Shown piece by piece: positions 61,710 through 64,000 of a stretch of 64,000 nucleotides of DNA (positions are counted from its first letter, which is position 1; every line of letters starts with the position of its first letter). Under the pieces are notes generated by a model. That model was not told the origin of the DNA, searched no databases, and saw nothing but the letters and a program-made list of their open reading frames with translations. The DNA is from RYN-230 sp963768945 (lineage in GTDB: Bacteria; Actinomycetota; Actinomycetes; Streptosporangiales; Streptosporangiaceae): NCBI GenBank assembly GCA_963768945.1, contig CAVYJW010000006.1, forward strand, positions 930,001 through 994,000, written 5' to 3'. Made by a program: the position numbers and the translations under genes.

Positions 61710-62682
61710 CCAGGGCCATGGTCTCCTGGGCCACCGGCCGGGCCCGGCCGGCCCCGTGGGCCAGCAGCCGGTCCAGTTCGGCCTCGTCGGCGAGCAGCTT
61801 CTCGGTCCGCTCCCGGATCGGGGCCAGGGCGCTGACCACCACCTCGGCCAGGTCCTTCTTGAACGTGCCGTAACCCACTCCGGCGTACCTGGCCTCCAGC
61901 GCCGCGATGTCCTCGCCGGTCAGCGCGGAGTTGATGCGCAGCAGGTTGGTGACGCCGGGCTTGTCCTTCTCGTCCGCGCGGATCTCGCTGCCCGGGTCGG
62001 TGACCGCCCGGGCGATCTTCTTGCGGATCACGCTGGGCTCGTCGAGCACGTCGATGATGCCCGCGACCGACGAGGACGACTTGCTCATCTTCGCGGTCGG
62101 CTCCTGCAAGTCGGTGATCTTCGCGACGCCGGACACGATCAGGGCTGCGGGCACCGTGAACGTGGGCCCGTAGCGGTGGTTGAACCGCACGGCAAGGTCC
62201 CGGCTGAGCTCCAGGTGCTGCCGCTGGTCCTCGCCGACCGGTACCTCGCTGGTCTGGTAGAGCAGGATGTCGGCGGCCTGCAGCACCGGGTAGCTGAACA
62301 GCCCCAGGCTGGCCTGCTGTGCGCCGCCCTTGGCCGCTTTGTCCTTAAACTGGGTCATCCGGCTGAGCTCGCCGAACCCGGTGATGCAGCCGAGCACCCA
62401 GGCCAGCTCCGTGTGCTGCGGGACGTGGCTCTGCACGAATACCACCGCCCGCTCGGGGTCGAGCCCGGCCGCGAACAGCTGCGCGGCCGCGACCCTGGTC
62501 CGCTGGCGCAGCTGGGCCGGGTCCTGCGGCAGCGTGATCGCGTGCAGGTCCACCACGCAGTAGAACGCCTCGTGTGTCTCCTGAAGCGCCACCCACTGGC
62601 GGACAGCGCCCAGGTAGTTACCGAGGTGGAAGGAGTCGGCGGTCGGCTGGATGCCGGAAAACGCGCGTGGCCTAGAGGACAT
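61669..62682 (-). CDS. trpS: Tryptophanyl-tRNA synthetase
   Basis: Class I synthetase, 337 residues. HIGH-type motif DSFHLGNYLGA near residue 17, KMSKS as TAKMSKSSSSVAG near 195, and GLFSYPVLQAADILLY in the Trp site are all present. ATG 62682 start. Its 3' end overlaps the convergent carboxypeptidase gene. Synteny follows the dacB1-trpS neighbourhood of mycobacteria. Confidence 0.96.
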   Translation of the reverse strand: MSSRPRAFSGIQPTADSFHLGNYLGAVRQWVALQETHEAFYCVVDLHAITLPQDPAQLRQRTRVAAAQLFAAGLDPERAVVFVQSHVPQHTELAWVLGCITGFGELSRMTQFKDKAAKGGAQQASLGLFSYPVLQAADILLYQTSEVPVGEDQRQHLELSRDLAVRFNHRYGPTFTVPAALIVSGVAKITDLQEPTAKMSKSSSSVAGIIDVLDEPSVIRKKIARAVTDPGSEIRADEKDKPGVTNLLRINSALTGEDIAALEARYAGVGYGTFKKDLAEVVVSALAPIRERTEKLLADEAELDRLLAHGAGRARPVAQETMALVMDRVGFLRAPGA

Positions 62683-62785
62683 GCGGAGAGTTTAGTGCCA
62701 GGCTTGCAGCGCTGCGCCGGCCGAGGCGGGGAGCGCCGGAGGGTGTATTAGCCCGGGGGCAACCCCCCTGGCCCCCCGGGCTTGA

Positions 62786-64000
62786 CTAGCTGATGACGGG
62801 CACGATGTCCGGGGCATCCAGCAGCAGCGCGTCGGCGGCCTGGTCGGTGACCTCTTCCTGGGAGGCCCGCTCAGCCTCGATGGTCGCCTCGTAGTGGCTG
62901 ATCTCGTTGGCCACCTGGCGGTCGTCCCAGCGCAGCGGCTTGGCCAGCAGCGCAGCGGTTTCCGCCGCGGCTGACAGGCCCCGGTCCCAGGTCTCGATCG
63001 AAATGTGCGTCCGCCGCACCAGCACGTCGTCGAGGTGCCGGGCCCCCTCGTGCGAGGCGGCGTAGCTGACCTCGGCCCGCAGGTAGTCCTCGGCCCCGGC
63101 GAGCGGGCGGCCCAGATCCGGCTCGGCCGCGATCATGTCGAGGATCTCGGTGGCCAGCGCCCCGTACCGGCCCAGCAGGTGCTCGATCCGCGCCACGTGC
63201 AGCCCCGAGGACCGGGCGAGCCGGTGCCGCGCGTTCCACAGCGGGAGGTAACCGTCCGCCCCGGCCAGCGGCACCTCGTCGGTGCAGGAGGCCGGGACCC
63301 GCCAGTCCAGACCGTGCGCGACCGCGTCCACCGCGTCCCGGGCCATCAGCCGGTAGGTGGTGTACTTGCCGCCCGCGATCATCACCAGGCCGGGTACCGG
63401 GTGCGCGACCACGTGCTCCCGGGACAGCCGTGAGGTCGAGTCGGACTCGCCTGCCAGCAGGGGACGCAGCCCGGCGTAGACCCCGGCCACGTCCTCCCGG
63501 GTCAGCGGGACGGCGAGGACCCGGTTCACCTGGGCCAGCACGTAGTCGATGTCGGTGCGGCTGGCGGCCGGATGGGCCTTGTCCAGGGTCCACTCGGTGT
63601 CCGTGGTGCCTACGATCCAGTGCCGCCCCCACGGGATGATGAACAGCACGCTGGTCGGGGTGCGCATGATGATGCCGGTGCGCGACTGGATGCGGTCCCT
63701 GGGCACGACCAGGTGCACGCCCTTCGAGGCGCGGATGTTGATCACCCCACGGCCGCCCACCATAGCCTGCACCTCGTCGGTCCAGACCCCGGTGGCGTTG
63801 ACCACCTGCTGGGCCCGGATCTCCACCTGCTGCCCGGTCTCCAGGTCCACCGCGCGGACGCCGGTAACCCGCTCCCCCTCCCGCAGGAACCCCGTGACCT
63901 GGGTCCGGGAGGCGATCTGCGCGCCGTAGCTGGCCGCCGTGCGGATCAGGCTGACCACGAACCGGGCATCGTCAACCTGAGCGTCCCAGTACTGGAGCGC
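62786..64000 (-). CDS. glpD: Glycerol-3-phosphate dehydrogenase, 5' part outside window
   Basis: FAD-dependent membrane-associated dehydrogenase oxidising glycerol 3-phosphate to dihydroxyacetone phosphate. The frame is open to the right edge (first codons read ALQYWDAQVDDARFVVSLIR), so the FAD-binding N-terminus is missing. Visible: VNATGVWTDEVQAM, SKGVHLVVPRDRIQ, IIPWGRHWIVGTTDTEW, GLRPLLAG and VMIAGGKYTTYRLMARDAVD, plus the C-terminal helical domain. Same strand as trpS, 103 bases upstream of it. Confidence 0.95.
   Translation of the reverse strand, partial: ALQYWDAQVDDARFVVSLIRTAASYGAQIASRTQVTGFLREGERVTGVRAVDLETGQQVEIRAQQVVNATGVWTDEVQAMVGGRGVINIRASKGVHLVVPRDRIQSRTGIIMRTPTSVLFIIPWGRHWIVGTTDTEWTLDKAHPAASRTDIDYVLAQVNRVLAVPLTREDVAGVYAGLRPLLAGESDSTSRLSREHVVAHPVPGLVMIAGGKYTTYRLMARDAVDAVAHGLDWRVPASCTDEVPLAGADGYLPLWNARHRLARSSGLHVARIEHLLGRYGALATEILDMIAAEPDLGRPLAGAEDYLRAEVSYAASHEGARHLDDVLVRRTHISIETWDRGLSAAAETAALLAKPLRWDDRQVANEISHYEATIEAERASQEEVTDQAADALLLDAPDIVPVIS

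Noticed and set aside
61710..61873. C-terminal extension of the carboxypeptidase through trpS
   Set aside because: This part is antisense to trpS with Arg/Ser-rich composition; the alternative frame ending at 61709 encodes the expected membrane anchor.

Overview
The window is about 72 % GC, densely coding, with frequent GTG and TTG starts. Gene families point to an actinomycete: F420-dependent oxidoreductase, acyl-CoA carboxylase with separate alpha, beta and epsilon subunits, DUF1707, DUF3040 and DUF5313 proteins, a membrane-anchored Ser/Thr kinase, MEDS-ATPase and NYN proteins. Gene order resembles two stretches of the Mycobacterium tuberculosis genome joined together: the Rv1098c-Rv1109c region (fumarase, glpX, xseA/xseB, lipid-droplet-type protein) and the Rv3274c-Rv3336c region (fadE25-purE-purK, PH-birA, accD5-accE5-accA3, lpdA, amidohydrolase, dacB, trpS, glpD). 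The precise family cannot be fixed from this window.

Layout. 0-12.6 kb: xseA, an OafA-type acyltransferase, a TetR-xseB pair on the other strand, class II fructose bisphosphatase, DUF1707 protein, MFS carrier, APH-type kinase, class I fumarase. 12.6-20.7 kb: an envelope region with a Ser/Thr kinase, two secreted lysozyme-fold proteins behind unusually long AT-richer leaders, an HtrA-like protein that has lost catalytic residues, a small membrane partner, and a large Ala/Thr-rich exported protein of unknown role. 20.7-21.8 kb: a scar with inverted and tandem repeats and the last quarter of a GH1 beta-glucosidase. 21.8-26.5 kb: stress-type genes (hemerythrin, MEDS-ATPase, F420 oxidoreductase, DUF3040, GlsB). 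26.4-40 kb: acyl-CoA dehydrogenase, purE/purK, NCS1 permease, two-component system, a leucine-catabolism-like carboxyltransferase/lyase/hydratase set, PH protein, birA, drug-efflux MFS with a divergent MmyB-type regulator. 41-52 kb: PEP carboxylase, carboxylase beta subunit, NYN protein coupled to the epsilon subunit, AlkA and Ogt DNA repair proteins, biotinylated alpha subunit. 52-64 kb: quinone reductase, gamma-glutamylcyclotransferase, M20 amidohydrolase overlapping a GCS2 ligase, methylmalonyl-CoA mutase-type large subunit, D-Ala-D-Ala carboxypeptidase, trpS, and glpD running off the right edge.

Metabolic logic: BirA would biotinylate the alpha subunit (Lys559), which with the beta and epsilon subunits makes acetyl/propionyl-CoA carboxylase; the mutase large subunit would use the methylmalonyl-CoA formed; PEP carboxylase and fumarase feed and run the C4 part of the TCA cycle.

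Unusual features: a family of long palindromes sitting in three convergent gene junctions; 15-, 18- and 30-bp in-frame tandem repeats in many coding linkers; and three genes (NYN, ogt, D-Ala-D-Ala carboxypeptidase) whose reading frame changes inside such linkers. No rRNA, canonical tRNA, CRISPR array, transposase or origin was seen.
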